From the IMG/VR virus record IMGVR_UViG_3300012964_000035, positions 1-32,723 of that record: a stretch of 32,723 nt of DNA. One strand, 5' to 3'. Made by a program: the position numbers and the translations under genes. The notes under the pieces are model-generated. The model was not told the origin of the DNA, did no database searches, and worked only from the letters and a program-made list of their open reading frames with translations. Of the stretch, positions 7,330 to 15,026 are shown piece by piece; position 1 is the first letter of the stretch, and every line of letters starts with the position of its first letter. The stretch comes from a virus.

Positions 7330-8156
7330 CACAAAAATTATGCATTTATCATGGAAATTGTTTGGATGGATTCACCGCAGCATGGATTGTCCGCAAGGCT
7401 TTAGGTGATATTGAATTTTTCGCAGGTTATTATCAGAATCCGCCACCAGATGTTACCGATAAAGATGTCTACATTGTGGACTTTTCATACAAGCGGCCAG
7501 TAATGGAAGAACTTGCAAAGAAAGCGAATAAAATTATTCATATTGATCACCATGCAAGTGCTATTATTGATATGCAAGGGTTTGATGCAATTGAAAAATA
7601 TTATAGCGAAGATAATAGTGCAAGCGGCGCCATGCTATGTTGGAGATATTTCTTCCCAGAAACCGAACCTATCGATCTAGTCAAATCAGTGGATGATAGG
7701 GATCGATGGGCATTTAAGATTCCTGGCACACGAGAAGTACAGGCTTCTATATTCAGCTATGAATACACATTTGAAAACTGGGATATGTTAGCAAGTTTAC
7801 CGATTACACAGTTAGAGAATGAAGGTAAAGCCATTGACAGAAAACATTTTAAAGACATTAAGGAACTTGTTGGGGCTATGACCAGACGAATGAATATTGC
7901 TGGTTATAATGTGCCGGTGATTAATGTTCCATATACATTAGGTTCTGATGCTGGTAACATACTTGCGAAAAATGAACCATTTTCTGCATACTACTATGAA
8001 AAGAAAGACCGCGTAGAGTTCGGTCTACGATCGGATAGCAAAAATCCCGATGCAATAGATGTATCTAAGATTGCAGTTATGTTTGGCGGTGGTGGTCATA
8101 AGAATGCAGCAGGATTTAGCGTAAGTTTCGAAGTTGCAAAAAAATTCCAAGATTAA
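7326..8156 (+). CDS. DHH-family phosphoesterase (oligonucleotide or cyclic dinucleotide type)
   Basis: This 276-residue protein has the full DHH layout: motif I YHGNCLDGF (H9, N11, D14), motif II IVDFSY (D52), motif III IDHHAS (D74, H75, H76), motif IV DDRDRW (D123, D124), and a C-terminal DHHA1 domain ending GGGGHKNAAGFS. These residues bind two metal ions. Family members hydrolyse nanoRNA, pAp or cyclic di-nucleotides. Here it could recycle short oligonucleotides during host DNA breakdown or cleave a cyclic-nucleotide defence signal. Nothing in the sequence decides between these. It is co-transcribed with the DpdA-like gene through a 4-base ATGA overlap and is preceded by AAGAAAG. Confidence 0.85.
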   Translation: MTQKLCIYHGNCLDGFTAAWIVRKALGDIEFFAGYYQNPPPDVTDKDVYIVDFSYKRPVMEELAKKANKIIHIDHHASAIIDMQGFDAIEKYYSEDNSASGAMLCWRYFFPETEPIDLVKSVDDRDRWAFKIPGTREVQASIFSYEYTFENWDMLASLPITQLENEGKAIDRKHFKDIKELVGAMTRRMNIAGYNVPVINVPYTLGSDAGNILAKNEPFSAYYYEKKDRVEFGLRSDSKNPDAIDVSKIAVMFGGGGHKNAAGFSVSFEVAKKFQD

Positions 8157-8158
8157 TT

Positions 8159-8365
8159 ATGTGGACAAAAATTAAAGAATGGTTAGATCCCAACACGGAA
8201 ATAAAAAAGAAGATAGAAGAATCTAAAAAGAGAAATGCGGACTTTGTTTCCTCACTTGATATGAGACAGCGTGATTACTATTTTTCTCTCACCGATTCTT
8301 GGCGCAAAGAGCTGGTTCGTTTAGAAAAGCGCGTCTACGATCTTGAAAATCATGAAAAAGTATAG
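8159..8365 (+). CDS. Small hypothetical charged helical protein
   Basis: This 68-residue protein is almost entirely Lys/Glu/Arg-rich helix (IKEWLDPNTEIKKKIEESKKR..., LVRLEKRVYDLENHEKV). The C-terminal third has heptad-like spacing compatible with a short coiled coil. It starts 2 bases after the DHH gene and overlaps the next one. No family recognised. Confidence 0.6.
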   Translation: MWTKIKEWLDPNTEIKKKIEESKKRNADFVSSLDMRQRDYYFSLTDSWRKELVRLEKRVYDLENHEKV

Positions 8366-8771
8366 CACATCCGAAAAGAAACCATCGAAGATGTTCATCC
8401 GTTCACTTAACGGTGGTGGTTCATCTTCGATTTACTGCAACTGTGGCAGGCAGCATTATGCACCAGAAAATCTTTATGGAAGTGATCACGAAGGCGACTA
8501 TGAGAGTATGTTAGCAAGTGCTCTTGCAGAAAAGGCTGATGACGAAGACGGCATTGTGATACACTATAATACAGATTTCGTATATGCCAAGGATATTGAT
8601 AATAAAACATTTGTTGTCGATTGCCCTTGTAATGGGTTAAGAAAGTACGAAGAGTGGATCTGGAACAATAGAGAAATTATACGGGACTATCTAAAAGTAA
8701 GAGTGGAGCAAGAACACGCCTGGGCACAGCAGGAACTAACACTTAATAAATTAGCAGGAATTTCAAAATGA
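8352..8771 (+). CDS. Hypothetical protein with paired cysteine motifs (possible zinc binder)
   Basis: I chose ATG 8352 (139 residues), which overlaps the previous gene by 14 bases. Two short cysteine pairs, CNCGRQH near residue 30 and CPCNG near 97, flank an acidic middle segment and could jointly bind zinc. A WIWNNREIIRDYL helix follows. The family is not recognised. The stop overlaps the next start by 4 bases. Confidence 0.65.
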   Translation: MKKYSTSEKKPSKMFIRSLNGGGSSSIYCNCGRQHYAPENLYGSDHEGDYESMLASALAEKADDEDGIVIHYNTDFVYAKDIDNKTFVVDCPCNGLRKYEEWIWNNREIIRDYLKVRVEQEHAWAQQELTLNKLAGISK

Positions 8772-8929
8772 ATGAAGACGAAGAAGCTGACCTCATTATC
8801 GAAAGACTAAAGAAGACTAAGAAAGAAAAGATGCAAGAGGATTTCGAGAAGACGCTATCAGCACTTATTGAACATCTTGCTGAAAAAGCAGAAAAGGCAT
8901 TATCTCTGCACAAGTCATTGCAGAAATAA
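8768..8929 (+). CDS. Very small acidic/basic helical protein
   Basis: A 53-residue frame, MNEDEEADLIIERLKK..., begins in an ATGA overlap with the preceding gene and ends at TAA 8927-8929, 13 bases before the next start. It is a single charged helix. The phrase EADLIIERLK resembles QADLIIEKLK in the protein at 9377-9670, so the two may share a small domain. The overlap geometry supports translation. Confidence 0.5.
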   Translation: MNEDEEADLIIERLKKTKKEKMQEDFEKTLSALIEHLAEKAEKALSLHKSLQK

Positions 8930-8942
8930 AAGAAGATTTTGA

Positions 8943-9185
8943 ATGAAAGAAAAAGAAGAAAAAAGAGACATCCTTGGTCAACCACTTTCAGAAGGTTCGT
9001 ATGTTGCGGTCGCACACCACAACGGATTGTATGTATGTGTTATTAAGAAGATAACACCAAAAAAATTGCGAGTGAGAAATATAAAATCATCTCCAGAATC
9101 GGATGGTTGGTTGGTTTATTCTACAGAAACTGTTAAACTAAGTGGTGAAGATGCATTAGCATACATCTTGACATATGCAAAATGA
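8943..9185 (+). CDS. Small hypothetical protein, likely SH3-like fold
   Basis: This 80-residue protein starts with a charged stretch (KEKEEKRDILGQPL) and continues as alternating strands (SYVAVAHHNGLYVCVIKKI...KLRVRNI). The pattern is typical of the small beta-barrel proteins that fill T4-like genomes. The function is unknown. It overlaps the next gene by 4 bases (ATGA). Confidence 0.6.
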   Translation: MKEKEEKRDILGQPLSEGSYVAVAHHNGLYVCVIKKITPKKLRVRNIKSSPESDGWLVYSTETVKLSGEDALAYILTYAK

Positions 9186-9376
9186 ATAACCACAACGACA
9201 ATGAACAAAAACGCGATCCACTGAACCCAGATTCAGAACAATCCTTGTTTGAAAAATTAAGCATGGATGAAGAAGACTATGTTGCATTGCAATTTATCCG
9301 ACACGCGGTTAAGAAGATCATTAAAGATGAACATACATATGGAAATCAACACCAACAAGGCAATGCTGATAAGTAG
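9182..9376 (+). CDS. Small hypothetical hydrophilic protein
   Basis: This 64-residue protein is rich in Asn, Asp, Gln and His (MNNHNDNEQKRDPLNPDSEQ...), with one helical core (DYVALQFIRHAVKKIIKDE). Both ends look disordered. The stop at 9374-9376 directly abuts the next ATG. No function can be given. Confidence 0.55.
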   Translation: MNNHNDNEQKRDPLNPDSEQSLFEKLSMDEEDYVALQFIRHAVKKIIKDEHTYGNQHQQGNADK

Positions 9377-9670
9377 ATGAAAATTTTAAAAAATATTGTT
9401 ATAGCAGAATCGAAGAAATTAAATGTGGTATGGTCCACACTTGATACAGATTCTATAATAGAAGAGAAACCAATTGATATCTCTAAGCTAACACGGGATG
9501 AGCAAGCTGATCTTATTATTGAAAAGCTCAAGGCTCCGCCGAAACCAATTCGAACGCTCGAAGACGAGCTGGCAGACATTCTTTCAATGGAGATAGCGGC
9601 CGCGATTGATAAAGAAATAATCGAAAAATTATCTGTGTTACCAAATCTTTTATCTAAAGGACAATTATGA
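9377..9670 (+). CDS. Small hypothetical protein
   Basis: This 97-residue protein starts immediately after the preceding stop and overlaps the glycosyltransferase start by 4 bases. Its middle (RDEQADLIIEKLKAPPKP) resembles the N-terminus of the 53-residue protein at 8768. It may have arisen by duplication within this cluster of small genes. No enzymatic motif is visible. Confidence 0.6.
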   Translation: MKILKNIVIAESKKLNVVWSTLDTDSIIEEKPIDISKLTRDEQADLIIEKLKAPPKPIRTLEDELADILSMEIAAAIDKEIIEKLSVLPNLLSKGQL

Positions 9671-10842
9671 GAAAGCTTTTTTATTGCGGAATTGAAAAAT
9701 TACAAGCAAGGTATTCTTTACAACTCGAAGACTGGAATACAACTGTCTTTAAACGTAGAGGTATTAGTTATGAAATTGTGTATGGTGATGATCTTACCGG
9801 TGATCAAATTGTCACCGGTAGTGTTCTTGATGCACACGGCAGGAGTTTCTATGGTCTTACACAGATTTCAAATTTAGTGAAATTAATGAAGGCTGGTAAA
9901 ATTACTTCCAAAGATGTAATCTTCTTTGAAGATATGTTTACTCCTGGTATGGAATCTTTGCCATACATTTTGGATCAAGTGCCAAAGAAGTTCAGACCAA
10001 AGATTTATGTTCGGTGTTTAGCTCAATCCATTGATCCGGACGACTTTGTTAATCGCGAAGGTATGTTCCGTTGGATGCGCCCCTATGAACAAATGGTCGA
10101 TTCATTTGTTTCTGGTATTCTTGTTGCGAGTGAAGAAATGGTTGCGCACCTGCGTATTGCAGGATTCAAGGCACCGATTTATGTTACTGGATTACCTTTC
10201 GGTAAGGAAGAAGTGCAGAGTCGCGTCCCATTTATTAAACCGATTACATCACGTGAACAACGTGTTGGGTTCGCCGCACGATGGGATGATGAAAAACAAC
10301 CCGAATTCTACATGCAATTAGCACAAAAATTCTACAAAACTCGCCCAGAGGTAGAGTTTGCTGTGTTCTGTGGACACCCTGCATTGAAGAGCAATAATCC
10401 TCAACATGTTGAATTTGCACGTTATCTAGAAAATAGCGGAACCGCAAACTTCAAGGTTTACACCAACTTGAAGAAAAATGATTACTATGAACTTCTTGCT
10501 GAGAGTACCGTTTTATTCAACTGTGCCCTGCAAGACTGGGTAAGTAATACTGTAAGCGAAGCTGATTCTTTCGGTACACTAACGCTATACCCAGCATATA
10601 GAAGTTTTCCGGAAGTTTTCGCTAATAACGCTGATAACATGTATATTCCGTGGAGTTTGGATGATGCGGCAGCAAGATTAGAGAAAATGTTCGCACAGCC
10701 CACAAAATACTCAACTGGTGCTGTCAGCGATTGGCAGAATGGCACTATTGATCGTACATTGGATGTGTTTGAAGGTAAAGGCGAAGAATGGGCCCGCAAC
10801 ACAAATGATTACAGAAAGAACGTAGCAAAGGCAAAATACTGA
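9667..10842 (+). CDS. GT-B fold glycosyltransferase (GT4-like)
   Basis: This 391-residue protein has two Rossmann-like halves. The C-terminal half shows the GT4 pattern: RVGFAARWDDEKQPEFYMQLAQKF (start of the donor domain, about residue 197), VEFAVFCGHP, and the acidic donor-binding segment VSEADSFGTLTLYPAYRSFPEVF (about 292-315), equivalent to the E-x7-E region of GT4 enzymes. It should transfer a sugar from a nucleotide-sugar donor, but the acceptor cannot be read from the sequence. Its position between the DpdA-like gene and queD/galE-like/queE makes a modified DNA base one candidate acceptor; host envelope sugars and proteins are alternatives. It starts in an ATGA overlap. Confidence 0.75.
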   Translation: MRKLFYCGIEKLQARYSLQLEDWNTTVFKRRGISYEIVYGDDLTGDQIVTGSVLDAHGRSFYGLTQISNLVKLMKAGKITSKDVIFFEDMFTPGMESLPYILDQVPKKFRPKIYVRCLAQSIDPDDFVNREGMFRWMRPYEQMVDSFVSGILVASEEMVAHLRIAGFKAPIYVTGLPFGKEEVQSRVPFIKPITSREQRVGFAARWDDEKQPEFYMQLAQKFYKTRPEVEFAVFCGHPALKSNNPQHVEFARYLENSGTANFKVYTNLKKNDYYELLAESTVLFNCALQDWVSNTVSEADSFGTLTLYPAYRSFPEVFANNADNMYIPWSLDDAAARLEKMFAQPTKYSTGAVSDWQNGTIDRTLDVFEGKGEEWARNTNDYRKNVAKAKY

Positions 10843-10843
10843 T

Positions 10844-11245
10844 ATGAAGAAATCATTCTTTAAAAATATTCCAAGGCAAGAAGGCACTACATTTGAGGAT
10901 CATGCCTTTATTATCTTTGGAAAATGTTTTAGGGCAACTGCTACAATAGAAAGATTGCCCGATGGTACTGCGCTTGATCACGATCGACGGCCAGATGGAT
11001 GGTATCTGCTTTTTAATTTGCCATTTTATAGAATTCAGAAATATACCTGTACCAGTACTTTCGAAAATAAAGAAGGAATATGCTATCCCAGATTACTGAT
11101 ACGTATTAGAAAGATTGGTACAGGTAGATATTATTCTGCCACCCCAAGATTTGTATGGGTACCAAAGGATGAGGCAACTATAGTGAGATACGATGATCCG
11201 TATCTTTCCGCACTTGAAACAAAAGAAAAATTGATAAGGAAATAA
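10844..11245 (+). CDS. Hypothetical protein in the modification island
   Basis: This 133-residue protein starts 1 base after the glycosyltransferase stop. It is beta-rich and aromatic (YLLFNLPFYRIQKYTC, RYYSATPRFVWVPKDE), with several Arg-rich stretches (RLLIRIRKIGTGR). I recognise no motif. Tight coupling to the glycosyltransferase suggests a shared process but does not prove it. Confidence 0.6.
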   Translation: MKKSFFKNIPRQEGTTFEDHAFIIFGKCFRATATIERLPDGTALDHDRRPDGWYLLFNLPFYRIQKYTCTSTFENKEGICYPRLLIRIRKIGTGRYYSATPRFVWVPKDEATIVRYDDPYLSALETKEKLIRK

Positions 11246-11246
11246 T

Positions 11247-12035
11247 ATGAAAAGAGAAGGTCATAACAAGGCAACATTTTTTGTAGGAGCGGAAGTAGAA
11301 CATACACCAGCATTCTCAAAGAAAACATTATTTGTGGTCGGTATTCAGCCAGTTGAAAAGATTGAAGAATATGCACGCGAACATAAGACACCTCATATCT
11401 TTATGGGTGCAAATCAGTCGTTTGAATTATCAAATCCCGGATATTGGGACAATGTTATTTCAGTTCTGCTCGGAAAAGGATTTACAGTAACCCTGGATTA
11501 TGCTGTTGATTTGCATAAAACCGTGCTAAATGTATTAAGTCCCATTGTTTGGCAAAATCGGAATTTTATTCCATTGCTTAGTGTGCGAATTCCAAAAGTC
11601 GAAACATCGAGTCCTAATTTAACTGTTAAAATCGATGATATTGATTTTGGAGCAACTAACCCAGGTGTATGGTGCTATCATTTCCATGAAATTACTGATA
11701 GCAATCGTTTTACTGCATGGGGTGAATATAGCAACGACCATGTTATTGATTCTCTACCTTTGCCGGTTCTTATGCCAGTTATCAAAAATGTAGAAGAAAA
11801 AACATTAATAGAGCGACTGAACGAGGAAATAAAGGGACCATTGAATAATAGTGATCTCGGACTCGATACTGAACCTACAACAGCACTGAAACCTGAGCCA
11901 ACCGAAACTCAACCAGCAATTATCGCGGCCATTGTGAAGACACCAGAAGATGCCGCCGCAGCCTATGCTGGTGATGCAAAGGTTGACCCACTTGGTAAAG
12001 ATGCTTCTAAAAAACCAAAGGCTAAGAAGCAATGA
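11247..12035 (+). CDS. Unknown 262-residue protein next to queD
   Basis: The first 180 residues form a compact alpha/beta domain (KATFFVGAEVEHTPAF, TLFVVGIQPVEKIEEYA, PHIFMGANQSFEL, GFTVTLDYAVDLH, IPLLSVRIPKVE, WCYHFHEITDSN). The last 80 are Ala/Pro/Glu/Lys-rich and probably disordered. Several conserved-looking His and Asp residues (EVEH, CYHFHE) could bind metal. It has no SGGxDS loop, so it is not QueC, and no Cys-x3-Cys-x2-Cys cluster. Its stop overlaps the queD start by 4 bases (ATGA), so it is probably translated with queD and may act in the deazaguanine pathway. This is inference from context only. Confidence 0.65.
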   Translation: MKREGHNKATFFVGAEVEHTPAFSKKTLFVVGIQPVEKIEEYAREHKTPHIFMGANQSFELSNPGYWDNVISVLLGKGFTVTLDYAVDLHKTVLNVLSPIVWQNRNFIPLLSVRIPKVETSSPNLTVKIDDIDFGATNPGVWCYHFHEITDSNRFTAWGEYSNDHVIDSLPLPVLMPVIKNVEEKTLIERLNEEIKGPLNNSDLGLDTEPTTALKPEPTETQPAIIAAIVKTPEDAAAAYAGDAKVDPLGKDASKKPKAKKQ

Positions 12036-12400
12036 GAACATTTATCAAGGTAAGAACTGAATTCGAAGGATTTCATTATTACCCTAATGCTGGTAGCATC
12101 GATTCAAGAATTACATTTTTAGAACATACGCATCGGCATATATTCAAGGTTGAGGTAAAGATTTCTGTCACACATCTTGATCGAGAACTTGAATTTTTCT
12201 TGGTAAAATGGGCACTCTCTGATTTTATTGAATCTGGAAATCAAAATCATAAATCCTGTGAGATGATAGCAACAGATATTCTAGAAAATCATCTGTTGCC
12301 TAAATATGGGAAAGATAGGTACTATGAAATCACTGTGTCTGAAGATGGTGAATCAGATGGCATTGTGGAATATATTCCAAAAGAAAGCTCTTCCACTTAA
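12032..12400 (+). CDS. queD: QueD-like 6-carboxy-tetrahydropterin synthase
   Basis: This 122-residue protein matches the PTPS/QueD fold in length and motif order. H15 lies in FEGFHYYPNA, followed by the H-x-H zinc site in EHTHRHIFKV (H32, H34) and a C-terminal acidic strand. QueD converts dihydroneopterin triphosphate to 6-carboxy-tetrahydropterin, the substrate of QueE, which lies about 3 kb downstream. The N-terminal His is in a variant context (GFHYYP rather than AAHxL), and I could not place the catalytic Cys of classical QueD, so activity is less certain than the fold. Confidence 0.68.
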   Translation: MRTFIKVRTEFEGFHYYPNAGSIDSRITFLEHTHRHIFKVEVKISVTHLDRELEFFLVKWALSDFIESGNQNHKSCEMIATDILENHLLPKYGKDRYYEITVSEDGESDGIVEYIPKESSST

Positions 12401-12662
12401 TGATGTGATTGTTGATACCATACCTGTGTTTGATAAGAAATATAAGGTTATACTCGAATGTCCGATAAAGGTAGAATATATTGCACAGATGTTAGATTGG
12501 ATAAACAGCAGCAGTCAACATTCAGTCGACGTGAAGTATTCAGATTATCCAAATAGCGAGGCATGGTATGCACCAGCCGGAATAATAAGAGCAAACAGGA
12601 AAATGTATATTGCATTCGAAGACGAAACTGATGCATTAATTTTTAAAATCAAGTATCTATGA
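12357..12662 (+). CDS. Small phage protein of the 'DAL-FKLKY' family
   Basis: The core begins at YKVILECPIK and ends FEDETDALIFKIKYL. The same ending is seen in the proteins at 16546-16746 (SEDALAFKLKYG) and 26412-26597 (LTALKLKYGG). The start is uncertain. ATG 12357 has a GGTGA about 6 bases upstream but overlaps queD by 44 bases; GTG 12405 would avoid the overlap but lacks a ribosome-binding site. The function is unknown. Confidence 0.5.
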   Translation: MALWNIFQKKALPLNDVIVDTIPVFDKKYKVILECPIKVEYIAQMLDWINSSSQHSVDVKYSDYPNSEAWYAPAGIIRANRKMYIAFEDETDALIFKIKYL

Positions 12663-12883
12663 ATCTAAGCAAAGAAATAAAAGATTGGAATGAAAAATTT
12701 CGTCATACTAACATCAAAGAACCTATATTAGATCTAGCAGAACGATTAACAATAGTTGAAAAACAATTAGCAAATCTTACACCGACAGCCGAACAATTGG
12801 CTAAATATCCTTCTCTGGCCGAAGCATATAACGAATACAAAATAATCGAAAGGCTAACAATTGGAAACAACAAAGAAACATAA
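12659..12883 (+). CDS. Small conserved helical phage protein
   Basis: This 74-residue protein is helical throughout (LAERLTIVEKQLANLTPTAEQLAKYPSLAEAYNEYKIIERL). The heptad-like spacing of the first part fits a short coiled coil. It begins in an ATGA overlap with the previous gene and overlaps the epimerase by 23 bases. The function is unknown. Confidence 0.6.
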   Translation: MNLSKEIKDWNEKFRHTNIKEPILDLAERLTIVEKQLANLTPTAEQLAKYPSLAEAYNEYKIIERLTIGNNKET

Positions 12884-13841
12884 TATTCTCATTACAGGTG
12901 GTAATGGATTTATTGGCTCACAGGTGGCATTAGAACTTCACAGAAACGGGCACCAAGTTACAATTGTTGACCGTGTAAATAAGAAACAAGGCGTTCCGGG
13001 AAACATTATTGTACGTGACTATCTTGAATTCTTTAATCACACAAGAATTCAATATGATACTGTGGTTCATTTGGCTGCAGACCATCAAGTAGAGGAGAGT
13101 GTTAGCGTACCAGAAAAATTTTACACAAATAACGTCGTAAAAATGAAGGGAATGCTTGATCGCATGATTGAGCTGGGTATTAAAAATATTATTTTTAGTT
13201 CTAGTGGAAGTGTCTATGGGCGCCAGGGATCGGGTGCTCTTTCCCTAAAAGAACATATGTATTTCGATCCTGAAAATGCATATGCATCTACTAAGGCTGC
13301 AGGTGAAATGCTAATTAAAGACTATGCTCGTGCCTATGGATTAAAGTACGTAAATTTCAGATACTTCAACGCTGCTGGTGCCGATCCAGATTGCCAATTT
13401 GGTTACACACAAAGGCCGGCCACCCACGTCCTTCCAATTCTTTGCAATAAGATTTTAAACGGAGAAAAGTTTACTATTTTCGGCAATGATTATACCACTC
13501 TAGATGGAACTTGCGTACGAGATTATGTTCACGTTGCCGATCTTGCAAATGCACATCAGAAAGCAATTGAATTTCTTAATAGTGGTTTTAAGAATGAAAC
13601 CTTTAATCTCGGGATTGGTGCTGGTGGTGTTAGCGTCAAGGAATTAGTAAATTACGCCTCTAAGGTGGTAGGCAAAGAACCAGTTATAGAATATGCTGGT
13701 AGACGTGCGGGAGATACAGCAAAATTAGTTGCTGATATTTCAAAGGCCAAACAGATGTTAGATTGGTATCCTAAATATAACATTGAAGATATTATTACGC
13801 ATAGCTGGAATTGGGAGAACAAATTTGAAACAGTTAAATGA
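12861..13841 (+). CDS. NAD-dependent nucleotide-sugar epimerase (GalE-like)
   Basis: This 326-residue extended short-chain dehydrogenase has the glycine loop TGGNGFIG (12-19), the LAA strand end (71-73), the catalytic SSSGSVYG (113-120), and Y-x3-K at Y141/K145. The following FRYFNAAGADP matches UDP-glucose 4-epimerases. It would interconvert UDP-hexoses and so supply a donor to the glycosyltransferase at 9667. The start codon is TTG 12861: no ATG lies before the glycine loop, and AAAGG at 12849-12853 sits 7 bases upstream. An UGG- or GUU-type rare start may limit expression. UDP-glucuronate or dTDP-sugar substrates cannot be excluded. Confidence 0.85.
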   Translation: METTKKHNILITGGNGFIGSQVALELHRNGHQVTIVDRVNKKQGVPGNIIVRDYLEFFNHTRIQYDTVVHLAADHQVEESVSVPEKFYTNNVVKMKGMLDRMIELGIKNIIFSSSGSVYGRQGSGALSLKEHMYFDPENAYASTKAAGEMLIKDYARAYGLKYVNFRYFNAAGADPDCQFGYTQRPATHVLPILCNKILNGEKFTIFGNDYTTLDGTCVRDYVHVADLANAHQKAIEFLNSGFKNETFNLGIGAGGVSVKELVNYASKVVGKEPVIEYAGRRAGDTAKLVADISKAKQMLDWYPKYNIEDIITHSWNWENKFETVK

Positions 13842-13851
13842 GATAGATTTC

Positions 13852-14148
13852 ATGAAGAAAGTAAATAAACATCAAGAAGAATGTCTAAATATTCTTCAGG
13901 AAGAATGCGCAGAAGTAATTCAGGCGGCATCTAAAATTAAAAGATTTGGTATTGATAGTGTCCATCCGTTTGAGGAAAACCCCAAGACAAATCTTGAAAA
14001 TTTAGAAATGGAACTGGGTGATGTTCTTGCAATGATTGATATGTGTAAGGAAGCTGGTATTGGATTAACTAACGAAGGTTTAGAGAAGGCTAAACAAGCT
14101 AAAAGAGACCGTCTATCACGTTGGATGAGCACAAATGTCAATACTTGA
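13852..14148 (+). CDS. MazG-like nucleotide pyrophosphohydrolase
   Basis: From ATG 13852 the product has 98 residues. It shows the MazG metal-binding pattern: QEECAEV (E17, E18, E21) and, about 33 residues later, MELGDVLAMID (E54, D57). All-alpha NTP pyrophosphatases of this type hydrolyse (d)NTPs or, in some phages, are proposed to lower (p)ppGpp. In this island it could instead shape the nucleotide pool for modification, but that is inference. An upstream in-frame start is possible; I chose this one because the earlier codons overlap the epimerase. Confidence 0.72.
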   Translation: MKKVNKHQEECLNILQEECAEVIQAASKIKRFGIDSVHPFEENPKTNLENLEMELGDVLAMIDMCKEAGIGLTNEGLEKAKQAKRDRLSRWMSTNVNT

Positions 14149-14740
14149 TTTATTTCGCAGTAAGAAAAAACCTGAAGAACCATATCCGTCACATATGAAA
14201 GCACATCAGCATACCGGGAATACATCAAGTGTTACAGCAGGTACTGCTTCAAGCACCGCTATTCATACAACGTCTGGTATAACTGGACATTCGACAGTAA
14301 CATCCGGCATTAGCGCTGGTATGTGGCTTACATCTGGCAGTGGCTACGGCGGAGGCGGTAGCCACTGCGGCGCCAGTAGTGGCCAATACATTTATACAAA
14401 TCCACAATGGGTTATACCAAATACTCAATCATTTTCTTCTGTTATTACAATTTCCGGACCTAATAGTAATGAAATCGTAAGGTTAAATCGTGATGGTACA
14501 GTAGTATGGGCCAATGGTATACACGTGAACGAGGCTGCTGCTGCTTTTGGTAAGACTCTAAGCATCGGTGGTGAGCTTGCAGCCGGCATAACCGATGCCG
14601 TTAAGCGGCGTATGAGAGATGCGGTATTTGAGGAAATAATTTCAATAGCAAAAGAAAAAGGTTCCTTAACTGAAGAGGATTTGACTTATTTCTGGCAATC
14701 TGCTAAAATAGTAGATAAGTTGAAAGGTATCAGTGAATGA
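14135..14740 (+). CDS. Hypothetical protein with Ser/Thr/Gly-rich N-terminal half
   Basis: This 201-residue protein has three parts: a short basic start (DLFRSKKKPEE), a low-complexity region of residues 25-90 dominated by Ser, Thr and Gly with a Gly stretch (GSGYGGGGSHCG), and a folded C-terminal half (ISGPNSNEIVRLNRDGTVVWANGIHVNEAAAAFG...). The C-terminal half looks like a small domain found in many phage hypothetical proteins. It overlaps the MazG-like gene by 14 bases. A 10-bp hairpin occurs in the Gly-rich codons (14338-14367). The function is unknown. Confidence 0.65.
   Translation: MSILDLFRSKKKPEEPYPSHMKAHQHTGNTSSVTAGTASSTAIHTTSGITGHSTVTSGISAGMWLTSGSGYGGGGSHCGASSGQYIYTNPQWVIPNTQSFSSVITISGPNSNEIVRLNRDGTVVWANGIHVNEAAAAFGKTLSIGGELAAGITDAVKRRMRDAVFEEIISIAKEKGSLTEEDLTYFWQSAKIVDKLKGISE
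14338..14367. repeat. 10-bp inverted repeat inside the Gly-rich coding region
   Basis: CAGTGGCTAC (14338-14347) and GTAGCCACTG (14358-14367) are exact reverse complements around a 10-base G-rich loop. It could form an RNA hairpin within the Gly/Ser linker codons. No T-run follows. It may simply reflect repetitive GGN/AGY codons. Confidence 0.6.
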
Positions 14741-14931
14741 TGACCTTACGAAAAGTTGAAAAATTAGTCGAAAATGAATGGTTGCATACTACAATGGATA
14801 ATCTGGTAATTGGTGATAAATTTAGGATGACCGAACCGGGCGAAGATACACCATTCGGCACATGGATAGTAATATCTCCGCCTAGAATCATAAATGGTGC
14901 AATAGGTGTTGGAGTAGAATCAATAAAATAA
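14737..14931 (+). CDS. Small hypothetical protein
   Basis: This 64-residue protein starts in an ATGA overlap with the preceding gene. The sequence (LVENEWLHTTMDNLVIGDKFRMTEPGEDTPFGTWIVISPP) has the turn-rich look of a small beta-barrel with a 'GDKFRM' strand seen in short phage proteins. The function is unknown. Confidence 0.55.
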   Translation: MMTLRKVEKLVENEWLHTTMDNLVIGDKFRMTEPGEDTPFGTWIVISPPRIINGAIGVGVESIK

Positions 14932-15026
14932 TGAGTGTTGAATTCTGGCAAAAGAAAATGTTTAAGTACACCCTTCGTACTTATAGAGAAAGTACATCAT
15001 ATAAGCGAGAAGGAAAAGTGCAATGA
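14931..15026 (+). CDS. Possible 31-residue micro-protein
   Basis: The ATG shares one base with the previous stop (TAATG), and the TGA at 15024-15026 overlaps the next ATG by 4 bases. This exact tiling, typical of translational coupling, supports a real gene. The product MSVEFWQKKMFKYTLRTYRE... is basic and aromatic. Without this frame the gap would be the only untranslated one in the stretch. Confidence 0.4.
   Translation: MSVEFWQKKMFKYTLRTYRESTSYKREGKVQ

Noticed and set aside
9795-9820. 9-bp inverted repeat TACCGGTGA / TCACCGGTA inside the glycosyltransferase gene
   Set aside because: It encodes normal residues (LTGDQIVTG), has no T-run and sits mid-gene; most likely chance.
11247-12035. 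QueC identity for the unknown protein beside queD
   Set aside because: No SGGxDS ATP-binding loop and no zinc Cys cluster are present.
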